IMG/VR virus record: IMGVR_UViG_3300034418_003021
Location: 1-34,215 of that record
DNA: 34,215 nucleotides
Strand: one strand, 5' to 3'
Source: a virus
The stretch's first letter is position 1. The number at the start of each line of letters is the position of its first letter. The notes under the pieces are model-generated. The model had not been told where the DNA came from. It made no database searches and saw only the letters and a program-made list of their open reading frames with translations. Positions 21,089 through 29,514 of the stretch are shown here, piece by piece. The translations under genes were made by a program, and so were the position numbers.

Positions 21089-21814
21089 GTGTTTGGCGCT
21101 CTTCCTTTCACTGTAGCGCCATTTGCTGCGCTTGGTAATGTAACGCTCTTTGTTACAGTCTCGGAGTCGGCGACAGCCAGCGAGATTGCATCGGCGGTAG
21201 GGACGTTTTTTGCCAGCGTTCAAGAGTCTTCTCAGGGGTCGGATTCCATATCAGGCTCCCTTGTTGTTCCAGGCAGTATTACAGAATCGGTGTCGGGCAG
21301 TGACTCCGATACAGCCATTCCAATATTTGTACGTTCTGTTCAAGAATCGGCTACAGCTTCGGATGTAACCAGCGCCATCGTTACGTTTGTTAGTGCAGTG
21401 CAAGAATCTGTACAGGCGTCTGATGAGATAACGGTTACGGGGATATTTAATCCTTCGGTTGCTGAAGCTGCGCAGGCTTTGGAGCAGGTCTTTGCCGGGG
21501 TTATTTTTGTTGCTGTTGCCAATGAGTCGGCGTCAGCAGACAGCTCAGAGGTGGTTGGGGCTTCGGTCTTTAATGCTCCAATTCTGGAGGCTGCGGTTGG
21601 CGCAGACTCCGTTTCGTTTGACATTGAGTTTGGCGGCCTGATTAATGAGTCTGGATCTATCTCAGACAGCACACTGGCAAGGTTCCTGTGGGAGCTGATT
21701 AATGACAGTCAATCAGTGTCATGGCAAACTATTACGACGGATACGGGTGCCACTTGGAGCGTTGTTAATAATTCAGAAACCACCAACTGGACGGTTATTA
21801 AAATACATACGTAG
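21089..21814 (+). CDS. Fibre-like protein of nine 20-residue repeats
   Basis: 241 aa from a GTG. After a hydrophobic start (MFGALPFTVAPFAALGN), residues about 24-203 divide into nine repeats of exactly 20 aa. Each opens V/I-x-E-S/A and carries S/A-x-x-S/A-D about five residues later, then a hydrophobic strand ending FV or VF (for example VQESATASDVTSAIVTFVSA). The strict period suggests a beta-solenoid or a stacked-strand rod, as in fibres. The C-terminus (WELINDSQSVSWQTITTDTGATWSVVNNSETTNWTVI) is a separate Trp-rich domain. It begins the tail-fibre region. Confidence 0.8.
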   Translation: MFGALPFTVAPFAALGNVTLFVTVSESATASEIASAVGTFFASVQESSQGSDSISGSLVVPGSITESVSGSDSDTAIPIFVRSVQESATASDVTSAIVTFVSAVQESVQASDEITVTGIFNPSVAEAAQALEQVFAGVIFVAVANESASADSSEVVGASVFNAPILEAAVGADSVSFDIEFGGLINESGSISDSTLARFLWELINDSQSVSWQTITTDTGATWSVVNNSETTNWTVIKIHT

Positions 21815-21822
21815 AGGCAAAA

Positions 21823-22287
21823 ATGGCGCTAATTGTTAAGGATCGGGTCAAAGAAACGACTACCACCACGGGTACAGGCACCGTAACTTTGGCGGGTGCC
21901 GCAAGCGGATTTCAGGCTTTTTCCGTGATTGGCGATGGAAATACTACGTATTACGTTATTCAGGACACAGCGGCTGGGGACTGGGAAGTGGGCATTGGTA
22001 CGTACACGCTGTCTGGTACGACGCTGAGCCGGGATACGGTTTTATCATCCTCCAACTCGGGTAGCCTGGTTAATTTTGGCGTTGGGGATAAGGATGTATT
22101 TGTAGCTTACCCTTCAGAGGGGGCGCTTTTTGGTGGCGGAAACGCTACAATTGTGGTGAATCAACAATATGTGGCTGACAGCTACACGATTGCATCCGGC
22201 AGCAACGGCTTTACGGTTGGACCTTATACGGTCGGCCCAGGCGCAAGTGTAACTTTATCCGGCGGTCAACGCTGGGTTGTCATTTAG
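21823..22287 (+). CDS. Tail fibre-associated protein
   Basis: 154 aa. MALIVKDRVKETTTTTGTGTVTLAGAASGFQAFSVIGDGNTTYYVIQDTAAGDWEVGIGTYTLSGTTLSRDTVLSSSNSGSLVNFGVGDKDVFVAYP is a widespread phage fibre/baseplate domain of unknown detailed function. It is all-beta, with no enzyme motif. The C-terminal IASGSNGFTVGPYTVGPGASVTLSGGQRWVVI looks like a short trimeric cap. The ribosome site is GAGGCAAAA. Confidence 0.8.
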   Translation: MALIVKDRVKETTTTTGTGTVTLAGAASGFQAFSVIGDGNTTYYVIQDTAAGDWEVGIGTYTLSGTTLSRDTVLSSSNSGSLVNFGVGDKDVFVAYPSEGALFGGGNATIVVNQQYVADSYTIASGSNGFTVGPYTVGPGASVTLSGGQRWVVI

Positions 22288-22295
22288 GAGCCATC

Positions 22296-22583
22296 ATGAG
22301 TTCAATTACAGCGGGTACCACGACGACTACGGCCTTTACGGTCAGTGGTGATACGACGGGTGCGTTGGTATTTAAAACCAACGGTGGTACGACCGCGCTA
22401 ACTATTGATACTTCTCAGAATGCTACGTTTGCTGGAACAATATCGGCGAACGCCTGGGACAATCTTCCTTCTGCTCTGTTGGTGTATACCAGGGCTGGGT
22501 CCACGACATCGGTTTCTGTATCCAATGGCTTATTACCTGTCACAAATCGTGCTGGCTCTACGATTAATGTGGCTGTTTCTTAG
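22296..22583 (+). CDS. Short tail fibre-like protein
   Basis: 95 aa. TAGTTTTTAFTVSGDTTGALVFKTNGGTTALTIDTSQNATFAGTISA is the typical fibre element with ALTID..QNATFAG, related to the same element in 26475-26687 and 28933-29151. A separate C-terminal strand pair follows. It is expected to trimerise. The ATG follows TAGGAGCCATC. Confidence 0.75.
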   Translation: MSSITAGTTTTTAFTVSGDTTGALVFKTNGGTTALTIDTSQNATFAGTISANAWDNLPSALLVYTRAGSTTSVSVSNGLLPVTNRAGSTINVAVS

Positions 22584-22593
22584 GGGTTAAAAA

Positions 22594-22977
22594 ATGGCGT
22601 CACGTTATCCACTTGTTTTAAACGGAACATCCATACAGGAGCTGCAATCAAGCGATGTTCAGTATGGGTTTTTTGGTGAGATTACCGAGACTGTTTACAC
22701 GCTTGGCACCTCTGGTTCGATTGCACTAGATCCAGCTAATGGTTCTATTCAGGTTTGTGTAGCGACGGGAGCGCCGACATTTACAGATTCTTTAAGCTCA
22801 GGCCAGACTGTTGTTTTGCATTTAGAAAATGGGGACACGTATGCACCCGTATGGCCTACTGTGACTTGGGCTACCAGTGCTGGTAATGCAGCACCTACTG
22901 TGACGAATAAAGATGTGTTTGTATTTTGGAAAGTCAGTACGACCTTGTATGCGGCTTATGTCGGGAGTTACGCTTAA
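22594..22977 (+). CDS. Tail protein of unknown role
   Basis: 127 aa. MASRYPLVLNGTSIQELQSSDVQYGFFGEITETVYTLGTSGSIALDPANGSIQVCVATGAPTFTDSLSSGQTVVLHLENGD is a beta-rich sequence of the kind that accompanies receptor-binding fibres. It overlaps the next gene by one base (TAATG), so its amount is probably tied to that of the large LamG/SPRY fibre. Confidence 0.75.
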   Translation: MASRYPLVLNGTSIQELQSSDVQYGFFGEITETVYTLGTSGSIALDPANGSIQVCVATGAPTFTDSLSSGQTVVLHLENGDTYAPVWPTVTWATSAGNAAPTVTNKDVFVFWKVSTTLYAAYVGSYA

Positions 22978-25361
22978 TGTTAAGCAAAGCCTTAACCACT
23001 GCGGCGGCTGGCTCTGCGGCTGGCGACTACGAAATCTCACGCTCTCTGCGGTTCAACTCTGCTGACTCTGCTTATCTGAGTAGGACACAAGGAAGTGGAA
23101 GTAGAACTACTTGGACATATAGTTTTTGGGCAAAATTCTTTACTCAAAGCGGTGAACCTCATGTATTTACTTTTAATAACACCTCTAATGTAATGTACTT
23201 TAATGGTAGTACGAATGGGGCATTACTTTGGTATGACGGAAACGGGTCAAGTTTTTATTTAGTAACAACGCAACTTTTTAGAGACTTTTCTGCTTGGTAT
23301 CACATAGTAGCTGTAGCAGACACGACCAATGGTACACAAGGAGATAGAATCAGACTCTATGTGAACGGAACTCGTGTCACTGCGTTTGCAACAGCAAACT
23401 ATCCATCATCTTCTGGATATGTAACTGGTGCTAATCAAAGCGGCACAACAGCAACAATAAGTAAGTCTACTGGTGGTTTTAACGGCTACATGACCGAAAT
23501 AAACTTCATTGACGGTCAAGCCCTCACCCCATCGTCTTTCGGTGAAACCAACGAAACCACAGGAGTCTGGTCACCTATTCGTTATGCGGGTTCCTACGGC
23601 ACAAACGGGTTTTACTTACCCTTCTCTGACAATTCAGGAACAACCTCGACAACCCTTGGCGCTGATTCGTCAGGCAACGGGAACAACTGGACACCTAACA
23701 ACTTCTCTGTAACTGCGGGTGCTGGTAACGATTCTCTTGTGGACTCACCTACAAGGTATGGCACAGACACAGGTGCGGGTGGAGAGGTAAGAGGCAACTA
23801 CGCCACGCTGAACGCTGTTGATAATGCTTTAACGCTTGCCAACGGAAATCTTCAATTTGATAGAGCAACAACAAGTTGGGCAAGCACTAGAGCAACTTTT
23901 GGAGTCACTTCTGGGAAGTGGTATTGGGAGGTAACGCCTACTGCGGCAAGTGGAACGCTTTATTGCATGGTTGGTGTTGCTCTTAATTCTGCAACACTAA
24001 GCAACTATTTTGCTACATCGGCAACTGGATGGGCTTACTCTGCTCACGATGGCGGTAAGTATAACAATGCAACTTACTCTGCTTACGGGGCAACATGGAC
24101 AACTAACGATGTAATTGGCGTTGCATTCGATGCTGACGCTGGAACGCTAACTTTTTACAAGAATAATGTAAGTCAGGGAACTGCTTACACAGGACTCACA
24201 TCAGGCCCTTATATTCCAGCGGTTTCGTTGTATGGAACGATGACCGCATACATAAACTTCGGACAACGCCCATTTGCCTATGCTGCTCCAACAGGATTTA
24301 AAACATTATGTACGACAAACTTACCTACACCAACAATTATTGACTCTTCAGAGTATTTTGATACGGTGTTATATACGGGTAACAGTGTTAGTGGAAGACA
24401 GATAACTGGCGTTGGTTTCCAACCTGATTTTGTTTGGACAAAGGGACGTAATGACGCAAATCCTTGGCATAATTTATTTGATGTTATTCGGGGTGGTGGA
24501 AAAACATTATTTACAAATTCAACAGCAGCAGAGGTATCAAATAACAATTACGGTTATCTATCGGGATTTAATTCAGATGGATTTACACTTACTCAAGGCA
24601 ATATTGCAATATCTCAAGTAAATGATGCGGCATACACCTATGTCGCATGGAACTGGAAAGCCGACGGTGCTGGCGTAAGTAACGGAGACGGTACGATTTC
24701 TTCTACTGTATCTGTGAGTACGACCAGCGGGTTTAGTATTGTTACTTATACGGGTAACGGAAGTGCTGGTACTACGGTAGGGCATGGACTTGGCGTTGCT
24801 CCTAAAATGATTATTGCAAAGACACGCAATAATTTAGGTGACTGGCCTGTTTATCATGTATCGCTTGGCAATACAAAGAATCTTTTGCTAAATACAACAG
24901 GCGCAGAATCAACTTCATCAAGCTGGTGGAACAATACAACGCCATCATCTACTGTTATTACGCTTGGCAATAATTCATATATTAATGGCAATACTTATAC
25001 ATTTGTCGCCTACTGTTTCGCAGATGTAGAAGGCTTCTCCAAGTTCGGGAGCTATACAGGTAATGGTAGTGCTGACGGTCCATTCGTGTACACGGGGTTT
25101 AGACCAGCGTTTGTGATGATTAAAGGAACAAGTGCAGGATATATCTGGACAATTGAGGATAATAAGCGAGATACATTTAACCCAGAAACAAAATACCTTC
25201 AACCACAAGCATCTGCTGCTGAAGGAACCTTTACAACTCAAGATTTTACGTCTAACGGTTTTAAAATTAGAACAGCCGACACAGCATGGAATGGTAGCGG
25301 AATTACCTACATCTACATGGCCTTCGCAGAGTCGCCTTTTAAATTTGCGCTCGGGAGGTAG
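22977..25361 (+). CDS. Large adhesin with LamG-like, SPRY and DUF7483-like domains
   Basis: 794 aa from the ATG coupled to the previous stop; an upstream in-frame start lies inside that gene. Residues about 15-190 form a concanavalin/LamG-like jelly roll (SLRFNSADSAYLSRTQ, WTYSFWAKF, RIRLYVNGTRVT, GYMTEINFIDGQALTPSSFG). Residues about 285-420 form a SPRY domain (GVTSGKWYWEVTP, VIGVAFDADAGTLTFYKNN, PAVSLYGTMTAYINFGQRPF). The rest has repeated TGNG and GFQPDFVWTK / GLGVAPKMIIAKTR / GFRPAFVMIKG units, apparently three copies of one module. It probably binds host surface glycans; this is inference from the lectin-like folds. Confidence 0.85.
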   Translation: MLSKALTTAAAGSAAGDYEISRSLRFNSADSAYLSRTQGSGSRTTWTYSFWAKFFTQSGEPHVFTFNNTSNVMYFNGSTNGALLWYDGNGSSFYLVTTQLFRDFSAWYHIVAVADTTNGTQGDRIRLYVNGTRVTAFATANYPSSSGYVTGANQSGTTATISKSTGGFNGYMTEINFIDGQALTPSSFGETNETTGVWSPIRYAGSYGTNGFYLPFSDNSGTTSTTLGADSSGNGNNWTPNNFSVTAGAGNDSLVDSPTRYGTDTGAGGEVRGNYATLNAVDNALTLANGNLQFDRATTSWASTRATFGVTSGKWYWEVTPTAASGTLYCMVGVALNSATLSNYFATSATGWAYSAHDGGKYNNATYSAYGATWTTNDVIGVAFDADAGTLTFYKNNVSQGTAYTGLTSGPYIPAVSLYGTMTAYINFGQRPFAYAAPTGFKTLCTTNLPTPTIIDSSEYFDTVLYTGNSVSGRQITGVGFQPDFVWTKGRNDANPWHNLFDVIRGGGKTLFTNSTAAEVSNNNYGYLSGFNSDGFTLTQGNIAISQVNDAAYTYVAWNWKADGAGVSNGDGTISSTVSVSTTSGFSIVTYTGNGSAGTTVGHGLGVAPKMIIAKTRNNLGDWPVYHVSLGNTKNLLLNTTGAESTSSSWWNNTTPSSTVITLGNNSYINGNTYTFVAYCFADVEGFSKFGSYTGNGSADGPFVYTGFRPAFVMIKGTSAGYIWTIEDNKRDTFNPETKYLQPQASAAEGTFTTQDFTSNGFKIRTADTAWNGSGITYIYMAFAESPFKFALGR

Positions 25362-25363
25362 GG

Positions 25364-25891
25364 ATGCCACAAGGTAGATTTCATCAAGACCAAAGCGGAA
25401 CCAAGATCAATATGTTGACCTTGCTATGCCGCTTGCCTGAGCAGTCGAAGAACAGTAGTTACAAGTACATGACACGCTGTGATTGTGGAACTGAGAAGGC
25501 TATCTTTTACAACCAAGTCAAAAGCGGCAGGGCGCAGTCATGCGGATGCTTACAAAAACGCAAGGGTAAAGATGCACCAGCTTATAAGCATGGGCGTAGC
25601 GCAACAAAAGAATATGACCTTGAATTGCACATGAAGCGCAACTATGGAATGAGCTTCAAACAGTATGAAGAAATGCTTTTTTCTCAGGACGGTGTTTGTG
25701 CAATCTGCAAGGCAGAACCCCCAGTAAATCAACATAAAACCAGACTAAACATAGATCACGACCATTCAACGGGTAAGGTTCGAGGGTTACTTTGTGACTG
25801 TTGCAATCGAGCCTTGGGTTTAATGCGTGACAACACAGATTTGCTACAAAAAGCAATTGACTACCTCATGAAGTATTCTCTCGCACGATAG
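25364..25891 (+). CDS. Freestanding HNH/endonuclease VII-like homing endonuclease
   Basis: 175 aa. An N-terminal zinc motif (CDCG at 39-42, SCGCL at 59-63) is of the type attached to phage homing nucleases. The C-terminal nuclease has C112/C115, the catalytic IDHDHSTGKVRGLLCDCCNRALG block (D131 H132 D133 H134, C144, C147, N148) and the end-helix LLQKAIDYL of recombination endonuclease VII-like HNH proteins. It lies between a fibre gene and a tail-assembly-like gene, a usual insertion place for selfish endonuclease genes. It may promote its own spread or local recombination of fibre genes. Confidence 0.92.
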   Translation: MPQGRFHQDQSGTKINMLTLLCRLPEQSKNSSYKYMTRCDCGTEKAIFYNQVKSGRAQSCGCLQKRKGKDAPAYKHGRSATKEYDLELHMKRNYGMSFKQYEEMLFSQDGVCAICKAEPPVNQHKTRLNIDHDHSTGKVRGLLCDCCNRALGLMRDNTDLLQKAIDYLMKYSLAR

Positions 25892-25900
25892 GAGTAACAA

Positions 25901-26464
25901 ATGTTTGCAATCGTACAAAACGGTGAAATCGTAAAAACCTCTGGCTCGATTAGGTCGTTATTTCCCAACATGTCGTTTTCAGCAAAAGGGGCGTCGGCAG
26001 AATTTAAGGCAGCTAATAACGTCATGGAGGTTGTAGACGGCGAGCAAAAGGATCAGCGTTTTTATTGGGTGACGCCTGCTAACCCCTCTTTGCAGCTTAT
26101 TAATGGCGTACCAACCAGGGTGTATACCAACACAGCCAAAGAACTTGAGGATCGTTTAGAAACCAAAGAAGACGGCTCACCGCTGTATGTGCAGGTTTAC
26201 AACCCAGAAACAGAGCAGATGGAGGACACAACAGAACAGGTTGTGACAAAGGGATTAAAGTCGCAGTTCATTGCCCAGGTTAAAGAGGCGGCGAACACGC
26301 AATTGGCCCAAACCGACTGGTATGTGGTAAGAAAGTTTGAAAGAAACGTCGATATACCGGAAAATATAGTGGCGCAGCGAGCAGCGATTGTGAGTGATAC
26401 CGAGGCTAAAGAACAGGCCATTGCAGCCTGCACCACTGTTGAAGAACTCATGCAGGTTATTTAA
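25901..26464 (+). CDS. Tail fibre assembly-like protein
   Basis: 187 aa. The N-terminal half (MFAIVQNGEIVKTSGSIRSLFPNMSFSAKGA) is followed by the C-terminal pattern LKSQFIAQVKEAANTQLAQTDWYVVRKFERNVDIPENIVAQRAAIVSDTEAKEQAIAACTTVEELMQV, characteristic of phage tail assembly/chaperone proteins: a helix, TDWYVVR, Pro, RAAI, a spacer and a final helix. It probably helps fold or attach the adjacent fibres. The ribosome site is AGGAGTAAC. Confidence 0.8.
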   Translation: MFAIVQNGEIVKTSGSIRSLFPNMSFSAKGASAEFKAANNVMEVVDGEQKDQRFYWVTPANPSLQLINGVPTRVYTNTAKELEDRLETKEDGSPLYVQVYNPETEQMEDTTEQVVTKGLKSQFIAQVKEAANTQLAQTDWYVVRKFERNVDIPENIVAQRAAIVSDTEAKEQAIAACTTVEELMQVI

Positions 26465-26474
26465 GGAATAAAAA

Positions 26475-26687
26475 ATGGCAGCTTCTGAACTTAATGCAAC
26501 ATCGGCGGGTGGCGTTGCGCTGACTGGCGGCGATGCGGATGAGATCGTCATCAAGACCGGGGGCACGGCTGCTATTAGTATTGATGGATCGCAGAATGTT
26601 GCGGTGGCAGGAACATTTACTTTTGACGGCGGGACGGAGCCTGCAACCACAGGCAAGGCAATCGCCATGAGCATCGTGTTCGGATAG
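26475..26687 (+). CDS. Adhesin cassette 1, small fibre-base protein
   Basis: 70 aa, starting MAASELNATSAGGVALTGGDADEIVIKTGGTAAISIDGSQNVAVAGTFTFDGGTEPATTGKAIAMSIVFG. The ISIDGSQNVAVAGTFTF element and the ATTGKAIAMSIVFG end match the 72-aa gene at 28933-29151, so the two are paralogues. It is first of a three-gene unit that is repeated. It probably forms the trimeric base or linker of the glycine-rich adhesin; this is inference. Confidence 0.8.
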   Translation: MAASELNATSAGGVALTGGDADEIVIKTGGTAAISIDGSQNVAVAGTFTFDGGTEPATTGKAIAMSIVFG

Positions 26688-26695
26688 GATAAATT

Positions 26696-27079
26696 ATGGC
26701 AAACCCTAATATTGTTAACGTCACCGACATTCGCGGTAATACCTCGTCGTATTTAATTAGCTCGACCGACGATCCGTTTGCCACGGCGCTGATTAATAAT
26801 GCGGCGTCATCAAGTAAGATTTACAAGGTCAATATGATTATGGCGGCGAATGTGGATGGGGTCAGCCCTTACGACATAACCATAAAGCTGTTTTCCCAAG
26901 ATGACCTTGGCGGCACAGGCACGGCGCTGGCTTCTACGATCACGGTCCCTGCGGATTCGTCAGTGATTATTATTGACAAGAACTCTTCCTTTTACCTTCT
27001 TGAAGACAAGTCCATTGGTGCGACAGCGGGTACGGCGAATAAGATCGTAGTGACCTGCTCCTGGGAGGAGATAGCCTAA
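26696..27079 (+). CDS. Adhesin cassette 1, beta-sandwich-like protein
   Basis: 127 aa. MANPNIVNVTDIRGNTSSYLI, then NNAASSSKIYKVNMIMAANVDGVSPYDITIKLFS, ITVPADSSVIIIDKNSSFYLLEDKSI and VVTCSWEEIA. The paralogue at 29155-29514 has the same order (PNIVEVT, NPAASGKVFKVNALYVSNVDG, VTVPADGSVTFLNKSIYLEEGDEL, ASFEEIN). It overlaps the next gene by one base (TAATG). It is a likely virion connector for the adhesin. Confidence 0.8.
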   Translation: MANPNIVNVTDIRGNTSSYLISSTDDPFATALINNAASSSKIYKVNMIMAANVDGVSPYDITIKLFSQDDLGGTGTALASTITVPADSSVIIIDKNSSFYLLEDKSIGATAGTANKIVVTCSWEEIA

Positions 27080-28923
27080 TGGCACAGTTCCCAAGTCAAA
27101 CAGACGCCAACGGCATCTGGAGGATTAACGACCTTCGCAACGCCCGTATGGGCAGTAATTGGCCCTTAGTAGGTCCAGCACCTGTTGAGTACCTCGTCAT
27201 CGCTGGTGGTGGCTCGGGAGGTACCTACACACCTTCCAGCGGTTATACGATAGGCAACCCCGGATTTAATTCCGTCTTTGCAACCATCACATCTGATGGA
27301 GGTGGTTATGGCGGGCGATATAACAACATCCCCGGCGGTCCCGGCGGTTCTGGTGGCGGCGGCGGTGGAACCAGCTCCGGTGGAGTTACTCCCGGCGGCC
27401 CCGGTACCTCTGGTCAGGGAAGCGATGGTGGTCTTGGTGCCGGTCCATCACCTGCTTATCTTGGTGGCGGCGGTGGTGGTGCAAGCGCAGTCGGCCAAAA
27501 TTTTCAAACATCACCCGTAGCATCTGGTGCTGGTGGTGACGGTCAGTATTCGGACATTACTGGAACTGCTGTTCAACGGGCTGGTGGTGGAGGCGGCGGT
27601 TCCGGTGGAAGCACCGCTGGAGCAGGTGGCGCAGGTGGCGGTGGCGCAGGCGGTTCTGCCGCAAATGGCACTCCGGGAACTTCATTAACAGGCGGTGGCG
27701 GTGGCGGTGCTGATATGGGCATTGGAGCGGCGGCGGGTGGTGGCGGTGCGGGTGGCTATCGCACAAACTATACGTCTTCTGGGCCTACTCCTTCTCCAAA
27801 ACTTTCAGGAGGCCCTAGCGGTGGCTCTTCTATCGAGGCATCTTTTAGTGCTATACCGGGAACGGCTTACACAGTCACAGTAGGTGCTGGTGGTGCGTCT
27901 GTTGGGTCAGGTACAGGAACGTCAGGCGCAGGCGGCTCAGGTGTCGTTTATCTTCGTGTCCCAGACGGTTTTGCCGCAGCGTTTTCTGATGGCGTAATGG
28001 CAAGAGCCTATTCTGTATCCGGGTACAACATCTACGAAGTTCAGCAAACAACAACCACGGGTGAAACCGTAACCTTCTTCCCCAACGCCTTTTTGGTGGA
28101 ATACCTTGTGGTTGCAGGGGGAGGTGGCGGTAGTGACATGGGTGGTGGTGGTGCAGGTGGATTTTTGACATCTGACAATACTGTTGCTTTGCCTGTAACC
28201 GTTGGTCAAACCTATCCTGTAATTGTTGGTGGTGGTGGAACTGGCGGTCCTAATAATTCAACCGGAACATCCGGTAGCAACTCTCAATTCGCCTCAATAC
28301 TTGCCACTGGTGGTGGACATGGTGGCGTTTACAATGCAAACAACGCCGCTACTGGTGGTTCTGGTGGTGGTGGCACAGGAACACCTTCTCCTCAATACCC
28401 AGGAGCCGCTGGAAATACACCTTTTCGTTCCCCATCTCAAGGAAATAGTGGAGGCAATGGTGGCACAGCGAACTATGCTGGTGGCGGTGGTGGCGGTGCA
28501 ACTGACCCTGGTTCAAACGGAACCACAACTGGTGGAAACGGTGGGAATGGAACTGCATCATCTATTTCTGGTTCTCCTGTAACTTATGCTGGTGGTGGAG
28601 GCGGCGGTTCCTTGTCAGCAACGGGCAGTACGGGTGGAGCAGGAGGCGGTGGTAACGGGGGTGGAGATGCGTCTCCCGGATCAACATCAACTCCCGGAGG
28701 TACCAATACTGGTGGCGGCGGTGGAGGAGGAGGCACGGATTACAACCCAAATGCTATTGCGAGAGGTGGCGGCTCTGGCGTAGTCATTATTAAGATCGAA
28801 GACATACGAACAGCCACATTCTCTGCTGGTGTCACGTACAGCGAATCCACTGCGGTATCAGGCTACAAGATCTACACGGTCACGGCGACCTCTACGACAA
28901 GCGAAACAGTAACTTTCTCATAA
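27079..28923 (+). CDS. Adhesin cassette 1, glycine-rich tail adhesin
   Basis: 614 aa. The N-terminus (AQFPSQTDANGIWRINDLRNARMGSNWP) is followed by two tandem copies of one large module. Each starts VEYLV(I/V)AGGG (about residues 36 and 340), runs through long Gly-rich stretches with GGGGG blocks, and ends SGVV(Y/I)...FS.GV..YS.SGY.IY.V..T.T.ETVTF. Gly-rich blocks of this kind can form polyglycine-II helix sandwiches, as established for the S16 gp38 adhesin. A receptor-binding tip is likely. The second paralogue is 29514-31301. Confidence 0.85.
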   Translation: MAQFPSQTDANGIWRINDLRNARMGSNWPLVGPAPVEYLVIAGGGSGGTYTPSSGYTIGNPGFNSVFATITSDGGGYGGRYNNIPGGPGGSGGGGGGTSSGGVTPGGPGTSGQGSDGGLGAGPSPAYLGGGGGGASAVGQNFQTSPVASGAGGDGQYSDITGTAVQRAGGGGGGSGGSTAGAGGAGGGGAGGSAANGTPGTSLTGGGGGGADMGIGAAAGGGGAGGYRTNYTSSGPTPSPKLSGGPSGGSSIEASFSAIPGTAYTVTVGAGGASVGSGTGTSGAGGSGVVYLRVPDGFAAAFSDGVMARAYSVSGYNIYEVQQTTTTGETVTFFPNAFLVEYLVVAGGGGGSDMGGGGAGGFLTSDNTVALPVTVGQTYPVIVGGGGTGGPNNSTGTSGSNSQFASILATGGGHGGVYNANNAATGGSGGGGTGTPSPQYPGAAGNTPFRSPSQGNSGGNGGTANYAGGGGGGATDPGSNGTTTGGNGGNGTASSISGSPVTYAGGGGGGSLSATGSTGGAGGGGNGGGDASPGSTSTPGGTNTGGGGGGGGTDYNPNAIARGGGSGVVIIKIEDIRTATFSAGVTYSESTAVSGYKIYTVTATSTTSETVTFS

Positions 28924-28932
28924 GGATTTATT

Positions 28933-29151
28933 ATGGCTTCCACGATTAACTCAACAACGTCTGGTGCGGGTGGCCTAATCACTACCGGAGATGCCTCTAA
29001 CGTATTAAAATTACAGACAAATGGGGTGGACGCCGTTTCGATTGACGCCTCTCAGAATGTTGCGGTCACGGGGGATCTGACTTTTAATAATGGAGCCAAG
29101 GCGGCAAGTACGGGAAAATCCGTCGCAATGGCAATTGTTTTTGGAGCGTAA
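28933..29151 (+). CDS. Adhesin cassette 2, small fibre-base protein
   Basis: 72 aa. MASTINSTTSGAGGLITTGDASNVLKLQTNGVDAVSIDASQNVAVTGDLTFNNGAKAASTGKSVAMAIVFGA is the paralogue of the 70-aa gene at 26475-26687. It shares the SID.SQNVAV.G..TF core and the TGK..AM.IVFG end. It opens the second copy of the three-gene adhesin unit after AAGGATTT. Confidence 0.8.
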   Translation: MASTINSTTSGAGGLITTGDASNVLKLQTNGVDAVSIDASQNVAVTGDLTFNNGAKAASTGKSVAMAIVFGA

Positions 29152-29154
29152 GCC

Positions 29155-29514
29155 ATGGCTGCACCTAATATTGTTGAAGTAACCACGATCACAGGCCGCA
29201 CGGAAGGTCAGGCGGTTGGTCTGTCAGCCACGGCAATTGTTGCGAATCCAGCAGCTTCTGGTAAGGTATTCAAGGTCAACGCCCTGTATGTATCCAATGT
29301 AGACGGCACAGACAATGCGGATGTCACAATTACCTTTTACGATGCCAGCGTTACAACAAGCTTTCATATTGCCAAGACGGTGACGGTCCCTGCGGATGGT
29401 TCGGTGACATTTCTAAACAAATCCATTTACCTTGAAGAGGGTGATGAGCTGCGCCTTGCTGCTAATGCAACAGGGGATATTGAAGCGGTCGCCTCGTTCG
29501 AGGAGATTAACTAA
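29155..29514 (+). CDS. Adhesin cassette 2, beta-sandwich-like protein
   Basis: 119 aa, the paralogue of 26696-27079. The N- and C-terminal thirds are well conserved and the central strands have diverged. It starts 3 nt after the previous stop and overlaps the large adhesin gene by TAATG, exactly as in cassette 1. The role is as proposed for its paralogue. Confidence 0.8.
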   Translation: MAAPNIVEVTTITGRTEGQAVGLSATAIVANPAASGKVFKVNALYVSNVDGTDNADVTITFYDASVTTSFHIAKTVTVPADGSVTFLNKSIYLEEGDELRLAANATGDIEAVASFEEIN

